In this document: positions 4,726 to 12,023 of the stretch, piece by piece
How positions within the stretch are numbered: position 1 is the stretch's first letter
Layout of the letters: each line of letters begins with the position of its first letter
Translations under genes and position numbers: made by a program
Assembly: GCA_036524155.1 (NCBI GenBank)
Contig: DATDCV010000114.1
Coordinates: forward strand, 1-14,414
DNA length: 14,414 nucleotides
Direction: 5' to 3'
DNA from: DATDCV01 sp036524155
Lineage (GTDB): Bacteria; Verrucomicrobiota; Verrucomicrobiia; Limisphaerales; UBA8199
The notes under the pieces: generated by a model
The model's input: the letters and a program-made list of their open reading frames with translations, nothing else
The model's database searches: none
Told to the model about the DNA's origin: nothing

Positions 4726-6555
4726 ATGAGCGCTTCGCCGATGCGGCACTTGGGCCTGTTCTGTTTCCTCGTCCTGGCGGCCGGTGAGACAGCCGGGGCT
4801 CCGAGCCCTGACAGAACTGAGCCGGCGCTGCTGGTCGTCCTCAGCGACACGGGCTCGGAACGCGAGGGGCTGCCAGTCTTCAAGCCGGCGGCGGACGGGC
4901 GGCGCTGGCTGGATGTGCTCGAGCGCGGATTTTCCGGGCGCGTACTGCGATTGTATCGTCTTGTGCAGGCAAGGCGGTTCGGTGGCGAGGCCGCGCTGAT
5001 TGAGCCGGCCTATCTGGCGCTGACGGGTAACCAGGGTGGATTCCCGCGCTACGGCTTCTTTTTGGAGGGGACGGCAAAGCGCGGGGTAGCCTATATTGAT
5101 CTTCACCGCAATTCAGACCTCAGCGGCCGGTTCGGAGCCACGGACCAGATCTTCCCGCACGAGCTCATGCACGTGATCGTCCGCCAGCTTGCAGGGGAGA
5201 TGCCTGAAGGCGGCGCGAACCAGGTGCACGCGATCGGGGTCCGGACGGATCGGTCCACGGCGTTTAACGAGGGCTTCGCCGAAGCGGCCCAGGTGCTCGC
5301 AGCAGACGATCCGGACGCCGCTCCCGATACACGCGCGCTGGTTGCGGACGCCAAAGTCGCCCGGAGCGTGGAAGCGAATGTCGTCCAATACCGACGTGCG
5401 CTCATGGCCAGGTGGGCGCCGGTTCCGCGCATCCGCATGACCTTTCCCTTATGGTTCAGTCAAGGCGAGCAGGTATTGCGCTACCACGCGGTGAAAGCCA
5501 ATCGTTTCGCCTTCGAGCTACCGATCCGGCCGCGCCTGCTCCGCGGGCCCGACGTGTATCGCGCCTACCTCCTCGAAAACGCAGTTCCCGGCGATTTGTC
5601 GGGCACGCGCAAACCCCCAGGTCGAATGCTGACGACAGAAGGCGTCGTGGCGGCCCTATTCTCGCGCTGGGTTGCCGACCAGGGCATTCAATCCAGCTAC
5701 CGTGAGGAGTCGTTTTATGCGCGTTTCGGGGTGAAGCCAAAGGATGTCCCACCGTTGGAGAACGCCTATCTAAAGCTCTTTCACGCCCTCGAACGGGGCA
5801 AGCCGCAGGACGCCGCCGCGCTCTGGCGGACGTATCTCAGCGAGTTCCCGCAGGAAACCACTGCCGTTGAGGCTGTCTTGCGCTCGATCGGTTTTGACCC
5901 GCATTGGGAGCCGCCGGTTGAGATCTGGCTCGCCAACTCGGCATTCAAGACCGGGACAACCTTGTTCGATCAATTCCGGGGGCTGCCACGGGAACACACT
6001 TTCGACCTGAACGCGGCGTCGCTGGCGGACCTGATGAGCATCAAAGGCATGACGCTGGCAACCGTGGAAGCGATCCGGCGGGAGGCTCCCTACACCAAGC
6101 TCTCCGACCTGCAACGAGTCCCGGCGGTTAACGTTGCTCTGGCCGAAAAATTCGCCGGCATGGAAGGCGCCATGCACCGCCTGCGGGCTGAAGCGGTCGA
6201 GCAAACTGCCTCGTTGAGCCTCTCGCGAATTTTGATGCCGTACGGATATCGCGCCGCACTCTGGCTGGTGCTGAGCGCGGTGCTGGCGGGTTTGCTCTAT
6301 GTCCGGGTGCGGTCCATCCGTTGGTGGCGCGCGATCCTCAACGGTTTTTCCGCGGCGCTGCTCGGGCTGGGCGCGGCGTGGGCCAGCGATGCCTTCGGAG
6401 GCGCAGTTTCGTGGCTGGTCCCGGTTGCGGTCTGTGGCTTGCCGGGTGCTCTCTGGCAACTCGCGTGGCGCAAGTCAGCCCCATCGACGGGTCGAGTGCT
6501 CGCCGCGTGGGGACTGGCCGCGCTGGCGCCCTTCCTGGTGACCCGTGCCTGGTAA
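4726..6555 (+). CDS. Secreted, membrane-anchored HExxH metallopeptidase-like protein with helix-hairpin-helix segment
   Basis: The 609-residue product begins with a signal peptide (hydrophobic 9-22, cleavage around AGETAGA). HELMH (145-149) is an HExxH zinc motif, and NEGFAEA (181-187) supplies a likely third ligand, Glu182, as in gluzincin peptidases. Residues about 426-470 (FDLNAASLADLMSIKGM onward) are a helix-hairpin-helix of the ComEA type, a fold that usually binds DNA but here is in a probably extracytoplasmic part. Four hydrophobic segments (about 503-524, 533-556, 558-579, 590-607) anchor the C-terminus. The start is chosen for the GGGAG 10 bases upstream; ATG 4741 is possible. I know no characterised protein with this exact combination, and the substrate is unknown. 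The neighbouring divergent sigma factor could control it. Confidence 0.8.
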   Translation: MSASPMRHLGLFCFLVLAAGETAGAPSPDRTEPALLVVLSDTGSEREGLPVFKPAADGRRWLDVLERGFSGRVLRLYRLVQARRFGGEAALIEPAYLALTGNQGGFPRYGFFLEGTAKRGVAYIDLHRNSDLSGRFGATDQIFPHELMHVIVRQLAGEMPEGGANQVHAIGVRTDRSTAFNEGFAEAAQVLAADDPDAAPDTRALVADAKVARSVEANVVQYRRALMARWAPVPRIRMTFPLWFSQGEQVLRYHAVKANRFAFELPIRPRLLRGPDVYRAYLLENAVPGDLSGTRKPPGRMLTTEGVVAALFSRWVADQGIQSSYREESFYARFGVKPKDVPPLENAYLKLFHALERGKPQDAAALWRTYLSEFPQETTAVEAVLRSIGFDPHWEPPVEIWLANSAFKTGTTLFDQFRGLPREHTFDLNAASLADLMSIKGMTLATVEAIRREAPYTKLSDLQRVPAVNVALAEKFAGMEGAMHRLRAEAVEQTASLSLSRILMPYGYRAALWLVLSAVLAGLLYVRVRSIRWWRAILNGFSAALLGLGAAWASDAFGGAVSWLVPVAVCGLPGALWQLAWRKSAPSTGRVLAAWGLAALAPFLVTRAW

Positions 6556-6865
6556 GATTGGGAGCAGTTCCTTTTGCGCCTTCTCGCGGCAGAAACGACC
6601 TCGAGCGCGAGCGAGGACAGCGGCACCAAGAACCTGTTCGCCAGTTCCTGGTGCGACACGGCAGGTTAGCTGGGCGTCAATCCTCACTTTTGACACTCGC
6701 ACCTGTTTCTCGCGGGCGGCGGTTTGAATCACGCAGCTATAGCCCGATTGCTGCGGTCCGTTCCTGCTCTCCTTCGATCGGTTTGCGGCTGCGCTCATGA
6801 ACCCGCGCACCTCCGCCCAAGATCCTGCTTGATGGGTGAATTCCTGCAGCTAAGCTCGCGGCAGG
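6556..6865. other. Intergenic region with one hairpin; no gene seen
   Basis: No open frame with protein character fits here. An inverted repeat CACCAAGAAC (6626-6635) / GTTCCTGGTG (6646-6655) forms a 10-bp stem with one mismatch and a 10-base loop. It lies about 70 bases after the peptidase stop and could be a terminator, though no T-run follows. A TTGACA at about 6695 has no matching -10 box, so the beta-helix gene's promoter is not located. Confidence 0.4.
6626..6655 (+). terminator. Possible terminator hairpin downstream of the peptidase gene
   Basis: CACCAAGAAC pairs with GTTCCTGGTG across a 10-base loop, with one A-C mismatch. The lack of a following T-tract makes it a weak intrinsic terminator candidate; it may be only a transcript-end hairpin. 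Confidence 0.25.
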
Positions 6866-9800
6866 ATGCAAACCAGGGCTCCCCTGTTCCGCCGGTTGCT
6901 TTTGTGCGCCACGGTTGGCGGTTTAACCTCATCGGCAGCCACACGCTACGTTTGGCAGGCCAGCCCGCACCCCGGAACGCCCTACGCTTCCTGGGAGTCT
7001 GCCGCGCACGTTATCCAAGACGCGGCGGATTCAGCTCAGCCGGGCGATACGGTTCTGGTGACCAATGGGGTCTATGCCACGGGCGGCCGCGCCGTGTACG
7101 GGACCATAACCAATCGGGTCGCCATCCCGCCAGGCGTCACAGTGCAGAGCATAATGGGGCCGGCGCAGACCCTGATTGTGGGAGCGTTTGGGCCGGGCAC
7201 GACCAATAATGGCGCGGGTGCCATCCGCTGTGCATACGTTGGCACCAACGCGGTGCTGAGCGGGTTTACCCTCACCAACGGGCATACGCTGATGAGTGGC
7301 CACGCGAGCAAGGAACTGAGCGGCGGCGGAGCTTGGTGCGAGCTATCGGGGACAGTTACTAACAGCACTCTTATCCGCAACTCGGCCTATTACCAAGGCG
7401 GCGGCGCCTATTCCGGCATTCTCAACAACTGCACATTGATGACGAATTCAACCACAGGCAGCGGCGCTGGGGCGACGGGGAGCACCCTCAACAACTGTGT
7501 CTTGACTGCAAACTCCGCCACCGAGTTTGACGGCTATGGCGGCGGGGCATTTTCTGCAAGCCTTAATGACTGCACCTTGACTGCGAATTATGCCTGGAGC
7601 GGCGGCGGCGTGCATTCCGCGAACTTGAGCAATTGTACTGTGACTGGAAACTTCGCGTTCTTTCTAGGCGGCGGCGCCAGTTCCAGCGCGCTCAGCAATT
7701 GCACCCTGACTGATAATTCGGCGAGAGTTCGTGGCGGTGGCGCGGACGAGAGCACGTTGAGCCATTGTACCATCACTGGCAATTCGGCTACGCTGCCCGA
7801 CGGGTTCGGCGGAGGTGCGTGTTATTGCACCCTCAGCAACTGCACCGTGACCGGCAACTCGGCGCCGGGGCTCGGCGGTTATGCGGGGGGCGCCTACTCT
7901 TCCGTACTGAATAACTGTATCGTTTTCTACAACACAGCCCAGTTCGCCCCCAACTACGATGGCGGGACTTTCGCCTATTCCTGCACCACGCCCCTGCCCC
8001 CCGGACCGGGAAATCTGGATGCCGAGCCGCTACTTGCCTCGGCGACTCACCTTTCGGCTCAGTCGCCTTGCATCAGTCGTGGCAGCCCGGTCTACGCCAG
8101 TGGCGTGGACATTGATGGAGAGACCTGGTTGTCCCCTCCTTGCATTGGCGCCGACCAGCTCGTGGCCGGGGCAGCTACCGGCGTGCTAACGATGGCTATC
8201 ATGGCAGACCACACCAATGTGGCAACCGGGTATCCTGTTTCGTTGGTGGCCCGGAACGCTGGGCGAATTTCCGCCAGCATTTGGAATTTTGGCGACGGCG
8301 TGGTCATGAGCAACCGCCCATTTGCGAGCCATGTTTGGGACACGCCCGGCTCCTTTCCGGTGCACTTGACCGGCTACAATGACACGTTCCCGGGCGGGAC
8401 CAGCGCCATGCTGACTGTGCAGATCAATGCGCGCGAGGTCTATTACGTGAATGCCGCCAACGCCACACCGCTGTATCCGTACACGAACTGGGCCGCAGCG
8501 GCCACGAACATCCAACAGGCCATCGACGCAGGAACCCAGCTCGGCCGGCTGGTGCGAGTCACCAATGGGATCTATGCCAGCGGCGGTCGCGCCATATTTG
8601 GGACCATGACCAATCGCGTGGTGGTGCCGGAGGGCGTGGAGCTACGCAGCGAGAACGGCCCGCTGGTAACGGTGATCGAGGGCCGCCCGGCATCGGAAAC
8701 AAATAGCATCGGTGATGGCGCCGTCCGGTGCGTCTATATTGGTACCAACGCGATCGTGAGCGGATTCACCCTGACGAACGGGCACACGCAGGTTTTTGGC
8801 GACTCGACCAGAGACCCAAACGGCGGGGCAGCCTGGTGCGAGCTCTCGGGAGTGATCACCAACTGCATCCTGATTGGCAACTCCGCGGCCTCGGACGGCG
8901 GCGGCGCGTTACGTGGCACACTCAACAATTGCACGCTGACCGGCAACTCGGCATATGGAGGGGGCGGGGCGTCCCTTTCCACGCTCAACCAGTGCACCTT
9001 GAGTGGCAATTCGGCTTCCCGAGGGGGCGCGACATTTTCTGCCACGCTCAATTACTGCACCTTGCGCGACAATTCTGCATATGAAGGCGGCGGGGCGCAT
9101 TTTGGCGGGCTCAACAGCTGCACTTTACTCACCAATTCTGCCCAACTGGGCGGCGCGGCTTTCATGGGCTTTTTGAACGACTGCAACCTGGCCGGCAATT
9201 CGGCGTCTGTCTTTGGCGGCGGAACATACGGTTCTACGCTCAACAACTGCGCGCTGGCCGGCAACTCGGCCCTCGAAGGTGGTGGGGCATATCATTCCGC
9301 CCTCAACGGCTGCACTGTGACCAGCAATTCCGTTATCTACCATGGAGGCGGGACGGCCTGGTTCAGCGTGCTCAACAACTGCACTGCCAAAAACAATTCC
9401 GCTGGCTGGAATGGCGGCGGCGCCTACTATGACATACTGAACAATTGCATTTTGTCCGGCAATTCGGCCGCTCAAGGCGGCGCGGCGGATTCCGCCACGC
9501 TTAACAATTGTACGGTGAGCGGCAATTCAGCCTCCCTTGGTGGCGGCGTGAGTTATAGCACGCTCACCAATTGTATCGTGTACTACAACAACGCTTGGCG
9601 AGAATCGAACTACTTCCAGGCCACTTTCGCCTACTCGTGCACCATGCCGCTGCCTGCGGGACCGCGCAACCTCGCCAATGAACCAGGGTTTGTCGATTAC
9701 GCCGGCGAGGACCTGCACCTTAGATCCAATTCGCCCTGTATCAACGCCGGGCTAAATGCCGGGGCTTCCGGTCTCACCGACTTCGACGGCAACCCGCGCA

Positions 9801-10216
9801 TCGTCAGCGGCACCGTGGACCTCGGCGTTTATGAGTTCCAGGGGCCCGGCTCGCTAATGTCTTATGCGTGGCTCCAGTACTACGGCCTGCCCATCGACGG
9901 CTCGGCTGATTATGCCGACCCGGATGCCGATGGCATGAACAATTGGCAGGAGTGGGTTTGCGGCACCTCACCCACTAACGCGCTCTCCGCCTTGCGCCTG
10001 CTCTCGGCCGCGCCTATCGGCACGAACGTCTGCGTAACCTGGCAAAGCACCGCTGGTGTGAGCTATTTTCTCGAGGGCAGCACGAACCTTGCCGAAATCC
10101 CGCCTTTCGCCCGCCTTGCCACCGGTCTCCCTGGCTTGGTCGGCTCGACCACCTTCATTGATACCAACGCCGTTGGTCCTCCACCCCGCTTTTATCGCGT
10201 GGGCGTGGGCAATTAA
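6866..10216 (+). CDS. Large secreted right-handed beta-helix repeat protein with PKD-like domain
   Basis: The product has 1,116 residues. Residues 1-24 form a signal peptide ending in TSSAA. Module A (about 27-370) and module B (about 526-930) are paralogous: each starts with a VTNGVYA-GGRA motif and then strings together 21-25-residue rungs of the type LNNCTLTGNSA-GGGA, about 9 in A and 12 in B. This is a right-handed beta-helix, and the GNSA/GGGA pattern resembles the repeats of chlamydial polymorphic membrane proteins. Between them lies a PKD-like domain (about 435-520; WNFGDG at 473-478). The C-terminus (from 1000) has a calcium-binding-type DPDADG (1018-1023) followed by NWQEW, then a YFLEGSTNL...FYRV domain frequent at the ends of verrucomicrobial secreted proteins. 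It probably acts outside the cell as an adhesin or glycan-binding protein; no catalytic residues could be named. Confidence 0.87.
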   Translation: MQTRAPLFRRLLLCATVGGLTSSAATRYVWQASPHPGTPYASWESAAHVIQDAADSAQPGDTVLVTNGVYATGGRAVYGTITNRVAIPPGVTVQSIMGPAQTLIVGAFGPGTTNNGAGAIRCAYVGTNAVLSGFTLTNGHTLMSGHASKELSGGGAWCELSGTVTNSTLIRNSAYYQGGGAYSGILNNCTLMTNSTTGSGAGATGSTLNNCVLTANSATEFDGYGGGAFSASLNDCTLTANYAWSGGGVHSANLSNCTVTGNFAFFLGGGASSSALSNCTLTDNSARVRGGGADESTLSHCTITGNSATLPDGFGGGACYCTLSNCTVTGNSAPGLGGYAGGAYSSVLNNCIVFYNTAQFAPNYDGGTFAYSCTTPLPPGPGNLDAEPLLASATHLSAQSPCISRGSPVYASGVDIDGETWLSPPCIGADQLVAGAATGVLTMAIMADHTNVATGYPVSLVARNAGRISASIWNFGDGVVMSNRPFASHVWDTPGSFPVHLTGYNDTFPGGTSAMLTVQINAREVYYVNAANATPLYPYTNWAAAATNIQQAIDAGTQLGRLVRVTNGIYASGGRAIFGTMTNRVVVPEGVELRSENGPLVTVIEGRPASETNSIGDGAVRCVYIGTNAIVSGFTLTNGHTQVFGDSTRDPNGGAAWCELSGVITNCILIGNSAASDGGGALRGTLNNCTLTGNSAYGGGGASLSTLNQCTLSGNSASRGGATFSATLNYCTLRDNSAYEGGGAHFGGLNSCTLLTNSAQLGGAAFMGFLNDCNLAGNSASVFGGGTYGSTLNNCALAGNSALEGGGAYHSALNGCTVTSNSVIYHGGGTAWFSVLNNCTAKNNSAGWNGGGAYYDILNNCILSGNSAAQGGAADSATLNNCTVSGNSASLGGGVSYSTLTNCIVYYNNAWRESNYFQATFAYSCTMPLPAGPRNLANEPGFVDYAGEDLHLRSNSPCINAGLNAGASGLTDFDGNPRIVSGTVDLGVYEFQGPGSLMSYAWLQYYGLPIDGSADYADPDADGMNNWQEWVCGTSPTNALSALRLLSAAPIGTNVCVTWQSTAGVSYFLEGSTNLAEIPPFARLATGLPGLVGSTTFIDTNAVGPPPRFYRVGVGN

Positions 10217-10492
10217 TGAAATCGGACTGACGCGCTCTTTTCCTGGTTCGTTTCCTTGCTTTCCTTTTGTTCTGCTCTGCGCGTCCCTTGGCGACGCCTC
10301 CGCGTTCTCAGTGCACGCTCCCGCGACGACCTTGACCTGGGGGTCGCGCCTGGTGACCCGCGACGAAGCTTTCCGCCGCGTCCCCCGGCTCAACGTGCTC
10401 AGCGACTGGCCTGGGACCGGGCGTTAGGCTTGTATCGGGGAAGCTGTCTCGGATAGTGCCTGACCTCCGGCACCAGAGGAAAGCTCCATAGG
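10217..10492. other. Convergent intergenic spacer
   Basis: This 276-base stretch separates two convergent genes. A pyrimidine-rich segment (about 10236-10310, tttccttgctttccttttg and ctgcgcgtccc) resembles the ctctgc-rich segment at 4575-4618. A small hairpin GTGCC/GGCAC (10456-10460 with 10469-10473) lies 20 bases past the stop of the outer-membrane gene and is a weak terminator candidate. No gene is supported. Confidence 0.4.
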
Positions 10493-11998
10493 TCAGTTAT
10501 TCGTGGCCGCTCGTTGCGTGGCCGGCGGTTGAGCAATCGCCACAAGCTGCTGTTCGGTCCATCCGCCGCCGAGGGCTTTGATCAGTTGAACGGCGGCGAT
10601 TTGTCGTTGGCCGGCGAGTTGGGCGTTGCCGCGCTGAGCTTGCAGCGCTTCGCGGCTGGCATCGACGACTTCGAGGTAACTGACAATCCCCGAGCGGTAA
10701 CGATCGGTGGCGAGAGCGGCGGCGCGACGCGAATTGGCTACCGCTCGTTGCTGCGCGGCGGATTCGGCCGCCAGGTGCCGAATGCCGGCGAGGCTGTTCT
10801 CCACCTCGCCAAACGCGACGAGGATTTGCTGGCGGAACTTCGCGACGGCTTCATCGTAGGCGGACTGCGAGCGACGGTAGTTCGCAAGGTTGCGGCCGCC
10901 GGCAAAAATCGGCAACGAAACGCTCGGCCCGATCGACCAAACCCGGCTTTCCCAGTTGAAGAGGCTTTCCACATCGCCGCTCAGATAACCGCCTGAGCCC
11001 GTAAGGCGCACCACGGGAAAGAAGGCAGCTTTGGCGACGCCGATACGGGCGTTGGCCGCGGCGAGCTGGCGTTCCGCTTCACTGACATCCGGCCGGCGTT
11101 CCAGCAGATCCCCCGGCAATCCGGCGGGGACGGCGGGCGTCTGCGGATTCCAGTGCGCGTTCGTGCCGTGGAGGGCAACGAGCTGAAACGCGGAAGGATT
11201 TGTGCCGACAAGAATCGCCAGCGCGTTCTCCAGTTCGGCGCGCCGTTGAGCGAGCGAGGCAGCCTCCACTTCGGTCGTGGCCAGCTCGGTCTCCGCACGC
11301 GCGACGTCCAGGTCGCTGCCGATGCCGCCTTCGAAGCGGCTGCGGACCAGCCGCACCTGTTCTTTCCGCAAGTCCACCGTGCCTGCGACCGTGGCGATCT
11401 CGTCGTCAAGGGCGCGCAAGGCAAAGTAGTTTTGGGCAACATCCGAATGCAGCGTGAGCAGCACGTTGTGGAACGCGGCGAGTGAAGCTTGCGCGTCGGC
11501 GCGGGCGCCTTCGAAGCCGCGCCGGACGCGTCCCCACAAATCAATTTCATAACTGAGGTCGAGAGGAGCGCTGAATGTGTTGGCAGTCAGATTGCCGAAA
11601 CTGGGCACCTGGTTGGGGGAAATGCGCTGCCGGGTGTAGCGCGGATCAAGATCCAGGCTCGGCAACAGCTCACTCCGGGCGACTCGCGCTTCGGCACGCG
11701 CCTGATCGACGCGGGCTATGGCCGCTTTCAATCCCTGGTTCGCGTCAGCCGCGCGGCGTTCAAGCTCGTTCAACATGGGGTCATCGAACACTTCCCACCA
11801 ATCGCCTTTGGGCAGGTTGTCCAAAGGCTTGCCTTCCTTCCAGGCGCCGAGTGCCTCGGCCTTGTAGCGGGGGGCGGAGGTTTCCTCCGCCGGGCGCTGG
11901 TAGTTTGGACCCAATGCGCAGCCCGAAGGGAAGAGGACAAGGACCAGTCCGGTCATGGCGAGAAGGATCTGCGATTTTATGACAGCATAATTTTTCAT
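10493..11998 (-). CDS. RND efflux system outer-membrane lipoprotein, NodT/OprM family
   Basis: The 501-residue product is of normal length for the family. It has a lipoprotein signal ending in FPSGC (Cys27), followed by the family hallmark GPNYQRP (30-36), so it should be lipidated and placed in the outer membrane. Two outer-membrane efflux repeats follow, with long helices (for example RRAADANQGLKAAIARVDQA near 80-100, and QRRAELENALAIL) and the beta strands that make the trimeric TolC-like channel. A Shine-Dalgarno GAGG lies 7 bases before the ATG (cAACCTCac on the plus strand). The gene follows the RND permease by 25 bases, in the same operon, and would act as its exit duct. Confidence 0.93.
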   Translation of the reverse strand: MKNYAVIKSQILLAMTGLVLVLFPSGCALGPNYQRPAEETSAPRYKAEALGAWKEGKPLDNLPKGDWWEVFDDPMLNELERRAADANQGLKAAIARVDQARAEARVARSELLPSLDLDPRYTRQRISPNQVPSFGNLTANTFSAPLDLSYEIDLWGRVRRGFEGARADAQASLAAFHNVLLTLHSDVAQNYFALRALDDEIATVAGTVDLRKEQVRLVRSRFEGGIGSDLDVARAETELATTEVEAASLAQRRAELENALAILVGTNPSAFQLVALHGTNAHWNPQTPAVPAGLPGDLLERRPDVSEAERQLAAANARIGVAKAAFFPVVRLTGSGGYLSGDVESLFNWESRVWSIGPSVSLPIFAGGRNLANYRRSQSAYDEAVAKFRQQILVAFGEVENSLAGIRHLAAESAAQQRAVANSRRAAALATDRYRSGIVSYLEVVDASREALQAQRGNAQLAGQRQIAAVQLIKALGGGWTEQQLVAIAQPPATQRAATNN

Positions 11999-12023
11999 AG
12001 CAACCTCACTTCCTGGAAGATGA

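Noticed and set aside
6689..6745. TTGACA (about 6695) as a promoter for the beta-helix gene
   Set aside because: No -10-like hexamer is found at the right distance.
10388..10429. GCTCAAC (10388-10394) and GTTAGGC (10423-10429), which fit attC R'' and R' boxes
   Set aside because: They are only 42 bases end to end, shorter than any usual attC, and no L-box stem lies between them; most likely chance.
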